Shown here one piece after another: positions 1 through 7,707 of a stretch of 64,000 nucleotides of DNA. Under the pieces are notes generated by a model. That model did no database searches. It was not told where the DNA came from and saw only the letters and a list, made by a program, of their open reading frames with translations. The position numbers and the translations under genes were made by a program. Origin of the DNA: Symploca sp. SIO1C2 (GTDB lineage Bacteria > Cyanobacteriota > Cyanobacteriia > Cyanobacteriales > Coleofasciculaceae); contig JAAHFP010000008.1 in the NCBI GenBank assembly GCA_010672925.1, positions 1-64,000 of the forward strand, read 5' to 3'. Position 1 is the stretch's first letter. The number at the start of each line of letters is the position of its first letter.

Positions 1-964
1 CGGCTTTGTTTGAAAGTATATTTATAAACTGACTCCAACCAGCATCATATATTGATTTAGCCAATCTTGTTCTAGCTAGCCCTTTTATATTCAACTTTTC
101 CACTGCAATAACATCGTATTTATTGAGCAATTTTTTAGATGTTTTGAAGTGAAAATCTTTACGGGTATCAGCCACTTTTTTATGTTGGATACCTAGTTTC
201 TTGATTGCCTTTTTACGACGATTAGAACCTTTCTTGCGACGTGATACCCTACGTTGTGCTGACTTTAGTTTACGCTCAGCTTTTCGTAAATGCTTTGGTG
301 ATTCAATCCTGGTATTGTCAGAAGCAACATAAAAATCAATCAACCCGACATCAATACCCACAATATTGTTAGCATTGAAGTCAGGTTTAATAGTTGGAAC
401 TCTTTTGTCATCAAGACTTAAGGTTACATAATAACCATCAGCTTTTCTCGTTACTGATACGGTTTTAATGGCAAATCCGTCAGGAATAGGACGGTGAACA
501 ATTACCTTGATATCTCCAATCTTCGACAACTTAATCTTGTCACCAACAAAATGATGTTGCTTGAATTGAGGATAGGTAAAAGTTTTGTACTGCCCTGTTC
601 CCTTGAATCTTGGTCTACCTGACTTTTTGCCATTACTGTCACCCTTAAGCCATCTATCAAAAGCAATCTCAACTTTTTTGGGAACCTCCTGTAGTACTTG
701 AGAATGAACATTCTTGTACCAAGGTCTTTCTTTTTTAAGTTGAACCAAACCTTTTTCTTGCCTTGATTTAGTCGGTCTGTCTTTTAGTTCTGGAAGATGG
801 CAAACAAGGGGACATCTATCAATAGAACAACGATTTTGCTCATACCAGTCAAACCGTTGAGCAAGTTGATAATTGTATTGATAACGCAACATATTAAGCG
901 TCCTATCAATAATATCGCGTTGCTGCTTATTTGGTCTCAATCGATATTGATACGAAGTTTTCAT
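1..964 (-). CDS. tnpB: IS200/IS605-family TnpB (OrfB) RNA-guided nuclease, partial
   Basis: An open frame starts at the ATG at 964 (minus strand) and runs without a stop off the left edge, giving 321 residues. It has the TnpB layout: N-terminal helical region, a short beta-rich middle, RuvC-I motif GIDVGLIDF near residue 203, an arginine/lysine-rich bridging helix (around residues 225-260), and RuvC-II glutamate in AVEKLNIKGLAR near residue 285. The C-terminal zinc ribbon and last catalytic aspartate lie outside the window. TnpB proteins are RNA-guided DNA nucleases that help IS605 elements persist; transposition itself needs TnpA, which is not visible here. No disabling change is seen in the visible part. 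It differs clearly in sequence from the second tnpB at 25.8-26.9 kb, so it is a different lineage of the element. Confidence 0.9.
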   Translation of the reverse strand, partial: MKTSYQYRLRPNKQQRDIIDRTLNMLRYQYNYQLAQRFDWYEQNRCSIDRCPLVCHLPELKDRPTKSRQEKGLVQLKKERPWYKNVHSQVLQEVPKKVEIAFDRWLKGDSNGKKSGRPRFKGTGQYKTFTYPQFKQHHFVGDKIKLSKIGDIKVIVHRPIPDGFAIKTVSVTRKADGYYVTLSLDDKRVPTIKPDFNANNIVGIDVGLIDFYVASDNTRIESPKHLRKAERKLKSAQRRVSRRKKGSNRRKKAIKKLGIQHKKVADTRKDFHFKTSKKLLNKYDVIAVEKLNIKGLARTRLAKSIYDAGWSQFINILSNKA

Positions 965-1098
965 TTTCTTAATTTTTCATTTGTTTTCGACCTATTTATA
1001 TAGTAGCATTAATATATAAGCATTGTGTAGAATATCATGAAAAATAAAGCATTTTTCTTTAAGAATTAGCTAAAAAAGATTGAATATTCTTAGAGTTT

Positions 1099-1275
1099 AT
1101 GCTGTCTTATATAGATAAGACAATGACAGCAGTTGTAGAAGAGTGGATTGACTCATTGTCTACCAAGACTTTGCCCGCGATTCATCTCAACACCGATTCA
1201 AAGAATTTGGTGTGAGCCTTCTCGCGGTTGAAGGTAAAAAATATGAGATTGTTGAGTTCAATCCCACTACTTTTA
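1099..1275 (+). pseudogene. Frameshifted fragment of an unrecognised small protein
   Basis: From ATG 1099 one frame reads VVEEWIDSL and then loses protein character; a neighbouring frame takes over at about 1158 with YQDFARDSSQHRFKEF, continuing through VSLLAVEGKKYEIVEFN before running into the end of cobU. The two halves join sensibly with a one-base shift, so this looks like a decayed small gene. The family is not recognised. The rest of 965-1272 shows nothing else; the stretch next to tnpB probably contains that element's left end. Confidence 0.3.
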
Positions 1276-1860
1276 CATGCCTTCTCTGTGAGCTGAATCA
1301 GGTAAAGGCTTTCCCAGAGCACAAAGATTAAGAACATGACCACCAGTAACTAAATATACTGGATTAGCAATTTTACCCAGCTGGCGTACTAAATTTCCCA
1401 AGCGATCGCGAAATAATCTCCCTATGGGATAAGCTGGCACAACACCCCAACCAACTTCCTCGGCGACAAAAACTACAGTAGCTGACGTTTGTGTCAGACT
1501 CTCGAAGAGTTCTTGTACAGTAGTTTCCCAAACCTCTTCCTCTTGTTCCAGGAGATTGGCAATCCAAGTCCCCAGAGAATCCACTAACAGGCAGCAGTTA
1601 CTCTCTGAATACCCTCTAATTGTTGCGGCTAACTCTACGGGTACTAATAATGTCTTCCAAGATTTTGGACGTCGCTGCTGATGTTTCTCAATCCGGGAGC
1701 TCCACTCTGGATCACTTTCGTCAACCTGTGCTGTTGCGACATAAGTAACGAACTTACCAGTCTGTTCCGCTAAAGTTTCTGCCCACTCACTTTTACCAGA
1801 ACGAGATGGTCCAGTTACCAGGGTGATCTGCTTGAGAGATATTATCGTATCTTGGTTCAT
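1273..1860 (-). CDS. cobU: Bifunctional adenosylcobinamide kinase / adenosylcobinamide-phosphate guanylyltransferase
   Basis: The 195-residue protein matches the CobU/CobP family in length and motifs. It has a P-loop GPSRSGKSEWAE at residues 18-29, the segment RIEKHQQRRPKSW that carries the guanylylated histidine of the family, and a LLVDSLGTWIANLL Walker-B-like strand near residue 91. In the lower-ligand loop pathway it phosphorylates adenosylcobinamide and then forms the GDP derivative for coupling with alpha-ribazole (cobalamin or pseudocobalamin synthesis, cytosol). It stands alone here: no other cob gene and no obvious cobalamin riboswitch is visible upstream (1861-2003). The start ATG at 1860 is the first in frame. 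The neighbour at 2004 is divergent. Confidence 0.93.
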   Translation of the reverse strand: MNQDTIISLKQITLVTGPSRSGKSEWAETLAEQTGKFVTYVATAQVDESDPEWSSRIEKHQQRRPKSWKTLLVPVELAATIRGYSESNCCLLVDSLGTWIANLLEQEEEVWETTVQELFESLTQTSATVVFVAEEVGWGVVPAYPIGRLFRDRLGNLVRQLGKIANPVYLVTGGHVLNLCALGKPLPDSAHREGM

Positions 1861-2003
1861 GCAACAAAGCTTTGCTTGTTTACCAAATATTTAAACTGTC
1901 ATACTTATAGTAGAGGATCGCCGCTTGTAGAAGTAAATACAGTAGCGTTAAAATCACTCTCAGGAGCCAAGCACCTGAGCTTCGACGTTCGCTGAGTTTT
2001 TAG

Positions 2004-2690
2004 ATGAAACCAGAACTACACAGGATTGAGACCACACTAGAGCAGTTAGCCAACTCTCAGGCAACTGACTCACCCCCCGGAGAATCTGCTCGTCATCAAG
2101 ACATTGATACTCCCTCCTTCTCAATGGCAGTAAAACCTTTCCCCGCTGACAAGCATCAGGGGAAAGCGCCAAGCCTACCCAAAATAAAACCTTCAAGCTT
2201 CAGCAACCATCGCCACGGCACTAACCCTGCCTTGGCAATGAATTTGCTCAAAGAAATTGAAGAAGTTGTTGCTGGCTGGCAGCAGGAACTCAAAAAAGTC
2301 CTCAAACAAATTCAGGATATTTACATAGATGGACCAATCGTTGATGGCTGGCTAGAGTCTCATCTGCGAGAATCACAAGAAGCTCAAGAGATAGTAAGGC
2401 TAGCTCAGGACGACCGACTGATGGACTATGTTAAAGAAAGGATAAATTCAACAGATATTAAAGTGAGCTATGAATCTCCCCGCACTGGTTATCGCCTCTG
2501 TGGTTTAGACTCCGATGGTCAATCTTGGTCTCGCAATTGCCCACCAGATCAAGTTCCCAGCGTTAGTGTAGCCATCGCTCGTTACCAAAAGCTACGGCAG
2601 TTGCTCAATCGTAAGCAAGAACTAGAAACTCGCCTTAGTCAACTGTCGGAAACTCTGGTGGTGATGCACGCTCACTTGAGCAAGGACTGA
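2004..2690 (+). CDS. Conserved cyanobacterial protein of unknown function, coiled-coil
   Basis: This 228-residue protein is not one I can name. Residues 1-70 are polar, Pro/Ser-rich and probably disordered. Residues 75-135 are helical (LLKEIEEVVAGWQQELKKVL). A compact central part (residues 150-190) contains YRLCGLDSDGQSWSRNCP, and the tail from 190 on is a heptad-like helix (RYQKLRQLLNRKQELETRLS). No signal peptide or membrane segment is present, so it is probably cytosolic. It is transcribed divergently from cobU and is followed by a dispersed repeat, so no operon partner can be inferred. Confidence 0.7.
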   Translation: MKPELHRIETTLEQLANSQATDSPPGESARHQDIDTPSFSMAVKPFPADKHQGKAPSLPKIKPSSFSNHRHGTNPALAMNLLKEIEEVVAGWQQELKKVLKQIQDIYIDGPIVDGWLESHLRESQEAQEIVRLAQDDRLMDYVKERINSTDIKVSYESPRTGYRLCGLDSDGQSWSRNCPPDQVPSVSVAIARYQKLRQLLNRKQELETRLSQLSETLVVMHAHLSKD

Positions 2691-2782
2691 GGATTGAGAA
2701 TTAAGAATTAAGAATTAAGAATGCCTATAGAGCAAGAATTCTATCACTCTCTGTTGGGTGATTGACCTGCCCACTGCACTAG
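2688..2782 (+). repeat. Dispersed ~95-bp intergenic repeat, copy 1
   Basis: Three GAATTAA units are followed by GAATGCCTATAGAGCAAGAA, a TTCTATC-ACTC segment and CCCACTGCACTAG. The same order of blocks recurs at 52965-53060 and, inverted, at 63031-63141. Confidence 0.6.
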
Positions 2783-2863
2783 AGGTAGCGAAGGAATGCA
2801 GGTTATAGAGAGAAAATCTACAATCTAAGAGAGAACCAAAATCTCACTTAAAACCTTAGTATT

Positions 2864-3787
2864 ATGTCAGAGCCTCAGATTTCTGCTATTATCTGCACCC
2901 ACAATCGTGATGAATACTTAGGTGCTGCCATTGATAGTCTACTCCAGCAGGATTTTACTGACTATGAAGTAATTATAGTAGATAATGCTTCAAGCGATCG
3001 CACCCGCGAGCTGGTGGAAGAAAGGGTTTCTCATCCACGACTTAATTATGTGTATGAACCAGTACTTGGTTTATCTGTTGCTCGTAACACTGGAGCCAAA
3101 AAAGCTAGTGCATCGATTTTAGCTTATCTAGATGACGACGCCGTAGCAACACCTCACTGGCTCAGAACAATTTACCAGGCTTATCAAAGCAACCAGCAAC
3201 TAGCGATCGCTGGCGGTAAAGTTACTTTATTGTGGCCAAAGGATAGCACATCTCCCCCTTGGTTGTCATCAGGACTGGCAGGAAATTTGGGTGCTTTTGA
3301 CTTAGGTGATCAAGTAGTTGATATTACCAATCCAGCTTTAACTCCCAGAGGATTGAATTACTCAATCCGACGCAGTTTCTTGGAACAAGTAGGGGGATTT
3401 GACGTCCATTTGGGACGTGTCGGTAAAAATCTTTTATCTAATGAAGAGTTGCACATGACTGAACTAGCTCTTGCTCAAGGGTGGCAGGTTGCCTACTTAC
3501 CAAACGCCTTAGTTGCTCATAATGTTGCGCCAGAGAGACTAGAAAGAAGCTGGTTTTTCAGTCGCGCTTGGTGGCAAGGTATTAGTGAATGTTACCGAGA
3601 ACAACTTGCCCAACGCGCTGGTTATGCTCAGCTGTTGCGAGGAAGTGAGAGAATGGGGCGTGGTTGTTATAAATCCCTGAGAAATATCCGTAACCCTGCT
3701 TTACGTTTCGATAATTTGGTGTATGCTTATGGTCAGATAGGCTATCTAAGTGCAGCAATTAGAGGGATCCTCAAAATTAAGAAATAA
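2864..3787 (+). CDS. Family 2 glycosyltransferase, HpsE-like
   Basis: The 307-residue protein has a GT-A fold: nucleotide-binding start ISAIICTHNRDEYLGAAIDS, VIIVDNASSDRTRELVEE, and the metal-binding LAYLDDDAVATPHWL near residue 90. The acceptor-side segment GGFDVHLGRVGKNLLSNEE is near residue 178. These features match cyanobacterial glycosyltransferases of the hormogonium polysaccharide (Hps) loci, especially HpsE. It would transfer a sugar from a nucleotide donor during exopolysaccharide synthesis on the cytosolic membrane face. It is 42 bp upstream of a second GT2 gene on the same strand, so an operon is likely. The exact sugar cannot be read from sequence. Confidence 0.85.
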   Translation: MSEPQISAIICTHNRDEYLGAAIDSLLQQDFTDYEVIIVDNASSDRTRELVEERVSHPRLNYVYEPVLGLSVARNTGAKKASASILAYLDDDAVATPHWLRTIYQAYQSNQQLAIAGGKVTLLWPKDSTSPPWLSSGLAGNLGAFDLGDQVVDITNPALTPRGLNYSIRRSFLEQVGGFDVHLGRVGKNLLSNEELHMTELALAQGWQVAYLPNALVAHNVAPERLERSWFFSRAWWQGISECYREQLAQRAGYAQLLRGSERMGRGCYKSLRNIRNPALRFDNLVYAYGQIGYLSAAIRGILKIKK

Positions 3788-3828
3788 TTGTAGGCTTAAA
3801 TTAAGTAATCAGGTCAAGCTACCACAAT

Positions 3829-4755
3829 ATGTCATCTATAGAATCTAAAGTTCCTATCTCAGTTCTGATCCCTGCCAAAAATGAAGAAGCCAATCTACCA
3901 GCTTGTTTAGAGAGCCTGAGCCGAGCTGATGAGATATTTGTCGTCGATTCCCAGAGTAGCGATCGCTCGACTGAAATTAGCGAAAGTTACGGTGCTCAGG
4001 TAGTACAGTTTTACTTCAATGGTTACTGGCCTAAAAAGAAAAACTGGAGTTTGGCCAATCTGAAGTTTCGCCATCAGTGGGTGTTAATTGTTGATTGCGA
4101 CGAGCGCATTACTCCTCAACTTTGGGATGAAATTGCTCTGGCTATTCAAAATCCTGACTATGACGGCTATTACCTCAACCGTAGAGTTTACTTCTTAGAT
4201 AAGTGGATTCGTCACGGCGGCAAATATCCTGACTGGAATCTACGGTTATTTAAACATGCCAAAGGTCGCTACGAAAACCTCAGCACAGAAGAGATTCCTA
4301 ATACTGGTGACAATGAAGTTCACGAACATGTAATTTTACAAGGTGCTGTTGGCTATTTGAACAACGATATGGAGCATAGGGACTTTAGGGATATCTACCA
4401 CTGGCTAGAACGGCATAATCGTTACTCTAACTGGGAAGCTAGGGTCTACTTGAACATGCTCACCGGCACAGATGACTCCGGTACCATCGGTGCAAATTTG
4501 TTTGGGGATGCGGTGCAGCGTAAGCGCTTTCTCAAAAAAGTCTGGGTATGGTTACCTTTTAAGCCAGCCTTGCGCTTCTTTTTATTTTATATAATAAGAC
4601 TAGGATTTTTAGATGGCAGAGCAGGATATGTTTATGCTTGTTTACTCAGCCAATATGAATATCAAATTGGAGTAAAACTCTATGAATTGCGCAAATTTAA
4701 GGGCAAATTAAATGTTCAAATAAACAAGCAAGTAACACCAACTCAATCTGTTTAA
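3829..4755 (+). CDS. Family 2 glycosyltransferase (WaaE/KdtX-like)
   Basis: The 308-residue protein starts with ISVLIPAKNEEANLPACLES, followed by IFVVDSQSSDRSTEIS and the DxD-like VLIVDCDERITPQLW near residue 92. The order and spacing fit the WaaE/KdtX branch of GT2 (lipopolysaccharide core beta-glucosyltransferase-like), which also includes many cyanobacterial exopolysaccharide enzymes. A hydrophobic stretch around residues 245-265 (FKPALRFFLFYIIRLGFLDG) may sit at the membrane. It follows the HpsE-like gene closely, and a polysaccharide acetyltransferase follows after a repeat-rich gap, so the three probably serve one surface polysaccharide. Confidence 0.85.
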   Translation: MSSIESKVPISVLIPAKNEEANLPACLESLSRADEIFVVDSQSSDRSTEISESYGAQVVQFYFNGYWPKKKNWSLANLKFRHQWVLIVDCDERITPQLWDEIALAIQNPDYDGYYLNRRVYFLDKWIRHGGKYPDWNLRLFKHAKGRYENLSTEEIPNTGDNEVHEHVILQGAVGYLNNDMEHRDFRDIYHWLERHNRYSNWEARVYLNMLTGTDDSGTIGANLFGDAVQRKRFLKKVWVWLPFKPALRFFLFYIIRLGFLDGRAGYVYACLLSQYEYQIGVKLYELRKFKGKLNVQINKQVTPTQSV

Positions 4756-4770
4756 ATAACTATAAAAAAT

Positions 4771-4815
4771 TTGTCATTTGTCATTTGTCATTTGTCATTT
4801 GTCATTTGTCATTTT
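4771..4815 (+). repeat. Tandem heptamer TTGTCAT
   Basis: About six head-to-tail copies of TTGTCAT end in a T-run just downstream of the second glycosyltransferase stop codon. It is a short-repeat array of a type common in filamentous cyanobacteria. Confidence 0.75.
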
Positions 4816-4885
4816 TTTTTTACAGATGCCAGTTATAAAGTTGTAAATGGACGGTTATAAAATCAATTTTTAATTGCTGTAGAGA

Positions 4886-4980
4886 TATAGCAACCGCCAA
4901 GGCTATTAGGAAAAGGGGCTTAAGCCCCTGGTTAACATGCTGCACCTGAGAATGTCTTAACCGCCCTGGCGACTGCTATA
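4886..4980. repeat. MITE-like element with TATAGCAACCGCCA ends (divergent copy)
   Basis: The 95-bp segment opens with TATAGCAACCGCCAAGGC and closes with CCGCCCTGGCGACTGCTATA, so its ends are inverted repeats. The interior holds the palindrome AGGGGCTTAAGCCCCT. The ends match those of the 105-bp elements at 31793 and 60343, while the interior differs. Confidence 0.6.
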
Positions 4981-5006
4981 AATACCTAGGGCTTGCTGAA
5001 TAAGTA

Positions 5007-5108
5007 GGACAAGGAGGACAAGGAGGACAAGGGGGACAAGGAGGACAAGGAGGACAAGGGGGACAAGGAGGACAAGGAGGACAAGGAGGACAAGGGAGAC
5101 AAGGAGGA
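5007..5108. repeat. Tandem nonamer array GACAAGGAG
   Basis: About eleven copies of the 9-mer GACAAGGAG/GACAAGGGG lie head to tail. The rest of the 812-bp gap between the glycosyltransferase and the acetyltransferase contains a piece with CCTTGGAGGGGTTAGGGGTG near 5310 (a widespread cyanobacterial repeat type) and AT-rich sequence from 5400 to 5567 that probably carries the promoter of the next gene. No gene is seen in it. Confidence 0.8.
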
Positions 5109-5567
5109 TAATAGTTGTAAAGAGCGCAAGATGTTCATCATTTGTGCAAGGAAAATGAGCCTATCGATACAAAAAACTTGCACTTATTGAGACAAAAAAT
5201 GCTTAAAAGCCATACCATACAAGGCTGACCCACTTATGCAGCAAACCCTACCTAAGCTTGACAAAAAAATTACTGTAATCACTTGCTTCGCTCTTGCCTC
5301 TTGTCCCCTTCCTTGGAGGGGTTAGGGGTGGGTTATGCCTCCTGCCTTCTGCTTCTTGCCTCCTTGCATTAGTTTGTCAGTATCTTTTCACAAGTTTTTC
5401 ATAAGTAATTAAGAACTAATAACTAATGATAGAGAATTATTAGAAAAAAGGGTATTATGATTAACAGTTAGTAAAAATAAAAATATCTAAAATTTACTTA
5501 TGCTGTAAATTTTAACATTACCACAAGCAAAAATCAGAAATTGTAACTGAGTTATTTTAATCGGAAA

Positions 5568-6266
5568 ATGACCAAACAAGTGACTTTCCCTTACAAGGGT
5601 GAACCTACCATAAGCAAAAGCTCTACCACCGTCAAAATAAACAAGTCCACCAAGAAACAGGAGATATTTACCAATGCCATAGACTCAGCTACATTGCCAA
5701 TTTTAGATGCGGAACCCCTAGTTGATTTGCGCAAGTACGACCAATCTTGGTACAAACGGGGACGCCCTACTTGGTTCGTTTTTCTCTGGTGGTTGGTGCA
5801 AGGGGTCGCTTTTCCTTTAAGTCCTCATCCCTTTAATGGCTTCCGGGTGTGGCTGTTGCGGTTATTTGGAGCAAAGATTGGCAAAAAGGTAGTAATCAGA
5901 CCTACCAGCCGCTTTACCTATCCCTGGAAAGTAAAAATTGGTGATTACAGTTGGATTGGGGATCATGTTGTATTTTATAGCCTCGATCAAATTCAGATCG
6001 GTAATCATTGTGTCATTTCTCAAAAATGCTACCTCTGCACTGGCAATCATGATATCCAAGACCCAACTTTTCGCTTGATGACTGCTCCCATTACCATTGG
6101 CAACGGAGTTTGGGTGACAACGGATTGTTTTGTAGCTCCCGGTGTGCAAATTGGAGCAAATTCAGTAGTTGGCGTGCGCAGCAGTGTATTAAGTAATCTG
6201 CCAACTCAGTGGGTTTGCTGGGGGACACCAGCACGTCCTCGCTATCGACGGCAAGTTGGCTCTTAA
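5568..6266 (+). CDS. WcaF/HpsU-like polysaccharide O-acetyltransferase
   Basis: The 232-residue protein has a left-handed beta-helix acetyltransferase domain from about residue 105 to the end, with hexapeptide repeats such as VKIGDYSWIGDHV and ITIGNGVWVTTDCFVAPGVQ. The putative catalytic histidine is in LCTGNHDIQDP. It is preceded by a hydrophobic FVFLWWLVQGVAFPLSPHP segment typical of the WcaF (colanic acid acetyltransferase) group; cyanobacterial members are annotated as HpsU of hormogonium polysaccharide loci. It would transfer acetyl from acetyl-CoA to a lipid-linked sugar. The N-terminal 45 residues are polar and variable. Its position after two glycosyltransferases supports a shared exopolysaccharide role. 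Confidence 0.85.
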   Translation: MTKQVTFPYKGEPTISKSSTTVKINKSTKKQEIFTNAIDSATLPILDAEPLVDLRKYDQSWYKRGRPTWFVFLWWLVQGVAFPLSPHPFNGFRVWLLRLFGAKIGKKVVIRPTSRFTYPWKVKIGDYSWIGDHVVFYSLDQIQIGNHCVISQKCYLCTGNHDIQDPTFRLMTAPITIGNGVWVTTDCFVAPGVQIGANSVVGVRSSVLSNLPTQWVCWGTPARPRYRRQVGS

Positions 6267-6282
6267 GAAAGAAGAAAGAAGG

Positions 6283-6306
6283 CAGGAGGCAGGAGGCAGG
6301 AGGTAG
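6283..6306. repeat. GGCAGGA heptamer cluster
   Basis: Three copies of GGCAGGA lie between the acetyltransferase and the next gene. It is the same heptad found in frame inside several genes of this window. Confidence 0.7.
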
Positions 6307-6393
6307 CCTCCATGAAAAAATTTTCACCATGATGCATGAAAATTCCTTTCTCCGCGTCTCCGTGTCTCCGTGTCTCCGCGTCTATTTTCAAAA

Positions 6394-7556
6394 TGGTACA
6401 AACAATTAGCAAAGAAACAACTCGCCCCCTTGCCTATCAGCAAGCTTTGGAGGATTTTGGAATTACTCAACTAATCTCCTACTTGCAAAACTACTCAGAT
6501 GCTGATTTTAGTGCAGCATCGATGAATCTAGAGGAACAAGAGTTAGAAAGTTTAGCAGCGTTACTAGTTCAACACTTGCTCAATAACCTCAAAGGTAAGC
6601 TAATCGCCAGTTATTTACATGCTATCCGTTATGGTGACTCCGATGTGCGATCACATCCCAGCAACCTAGAAATTCTCCTACCTGCGGATGAGTTACCAGC
6701 CAACTTCGCTCAACAGATCATACCACGCTATCAAGAAGGCGATCGCGTCCGATGGCAACCTCTAATATCATATCCGGTTGACTTACACTTTGGTGAGAAG
6801 AAGGCAGAAGGCAGAGGGCAGAGGGCAATTCGGCAAAGCCGTTGCCGCAGGCTAGGGAAGGAAGAAAGTTGTAAGCTGGAAGGATATGATATAACCCACA
6901 TGACGGACTGGGGTACAATAATTGGACATTTCTACGCCTATGCTTCCCACTTGGGTCAATGGTCGATTTACTATCTTATCCGATTAGCTCCTCACTCCCC
7001 TAGTTCTACCTGCACAGTTACTGATATTGCCTGGGAAGATGATATCGAACCTAACTGCCATAACGGAGCAAACTCGACATTAGACAATAAAAAAATACCA
7101 AACAACATAACTCAGAGCAATTCTGACTCAAACCTTGCGACCAACTCCTTCATATCCCCACCAAGTCCCACTAAACCTAACAATACCTCTTCCCCAACCA
7201 AGCCATTACCCTATCCTTTGCTCCAGCGATATTTACATACACCTCCTGGAAGCTACCGTTATGGAAGAATAACTGAGCGAACTTTGACTAAGCGAGAGCA
7301 AGAAATTATCAGGCTATACAGTTACTGCCAACTAGGAATGACACCTCAAAGATTTTATGCAAAATGGGCAGTGGATCAATATCGTATTGCCATGATATGT
7401 TCGAGGTCAATTTCTACTGTCCGACGCTGGTTCAGTAGGGGTCGCAACTATCGTCGCCCCATGTCTAATGATTTGCGTCATCTAGCAATCATGGATTTCT
7501 TGCTAGAGCATTTCGAGGAAATTCCCCAGGAATTTAGGAACTTGCTCAATTGTTAA
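6394..7556 (+). CDS. Conserved unknown protein with in-frame repeat insertion and a C-terminal helix-turn-helix-like part
   Basis: The start is set at ATG 6394 because the upstream in-frame codons are made of CGTGTCTC repeats. This gives 387 residues. Residues 1-125 are helical and acidic (ISYLQNYSDADFSAASMNL). Residues 130-160 are derived from a GGCAGAA-type repeat plus a second small palindromic repeat (KKAEGRGQRAIRQSRCRRLG), followed by DWGTIIGHFYAYASHLGQWS. A low-complexity Ser/Thr/Asn/Pro linker spans about residues 205-275. The C-terminal 110 residues (TKREQEIIRLYSYCQLGMTP, then SRSISTVRRWFSRGRNYRRP) resemble a helix-turn-helix or sigma-like fold. The family is unnamed to me. A DNA-binding role is possible but unproven. 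There is no signal peptide. Confidence 0.65.
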
Positions 7557-7579
7557 ATTGGTATAGCGCGTGCGCCATA

Positions 7580-7707
7580 CCAAAGGCCAAAGGCCAAAAA
7601 GATTTATATTCCTAATTCTCAATTCTCAATTCTCAATTCTCAATTCTCAATTCTCAATTCCCTTGACAACGACATTTTTGCCTTAACTTTTCACCAATGC
7701 CTACAAC
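7580..7707. repeat. Dispersed repeat with (CAATTCT)n core
   Basis: The block AGATTTATATTCC, then six CAATTCT heptamers, then TTCCCTTGACAACGACATTT and CACCAATGCCTA ends exactly at the stop codon of the LCP gene. The same non-tandem parts recur at 41803-41898, where they end at the stop codon of the alpha/beta hydrolase. Confidence 0.6.

Noticed and set aside
5007-5108. Regular tandem repeat that could suggest a CRISPR array
   Set aside because: The 9-base units are contiguous without unique spacers. The same holds for the heptamer and nonamer arrays at 7612, 32858, 42793, 43320 and 61995; no cas gene is present.
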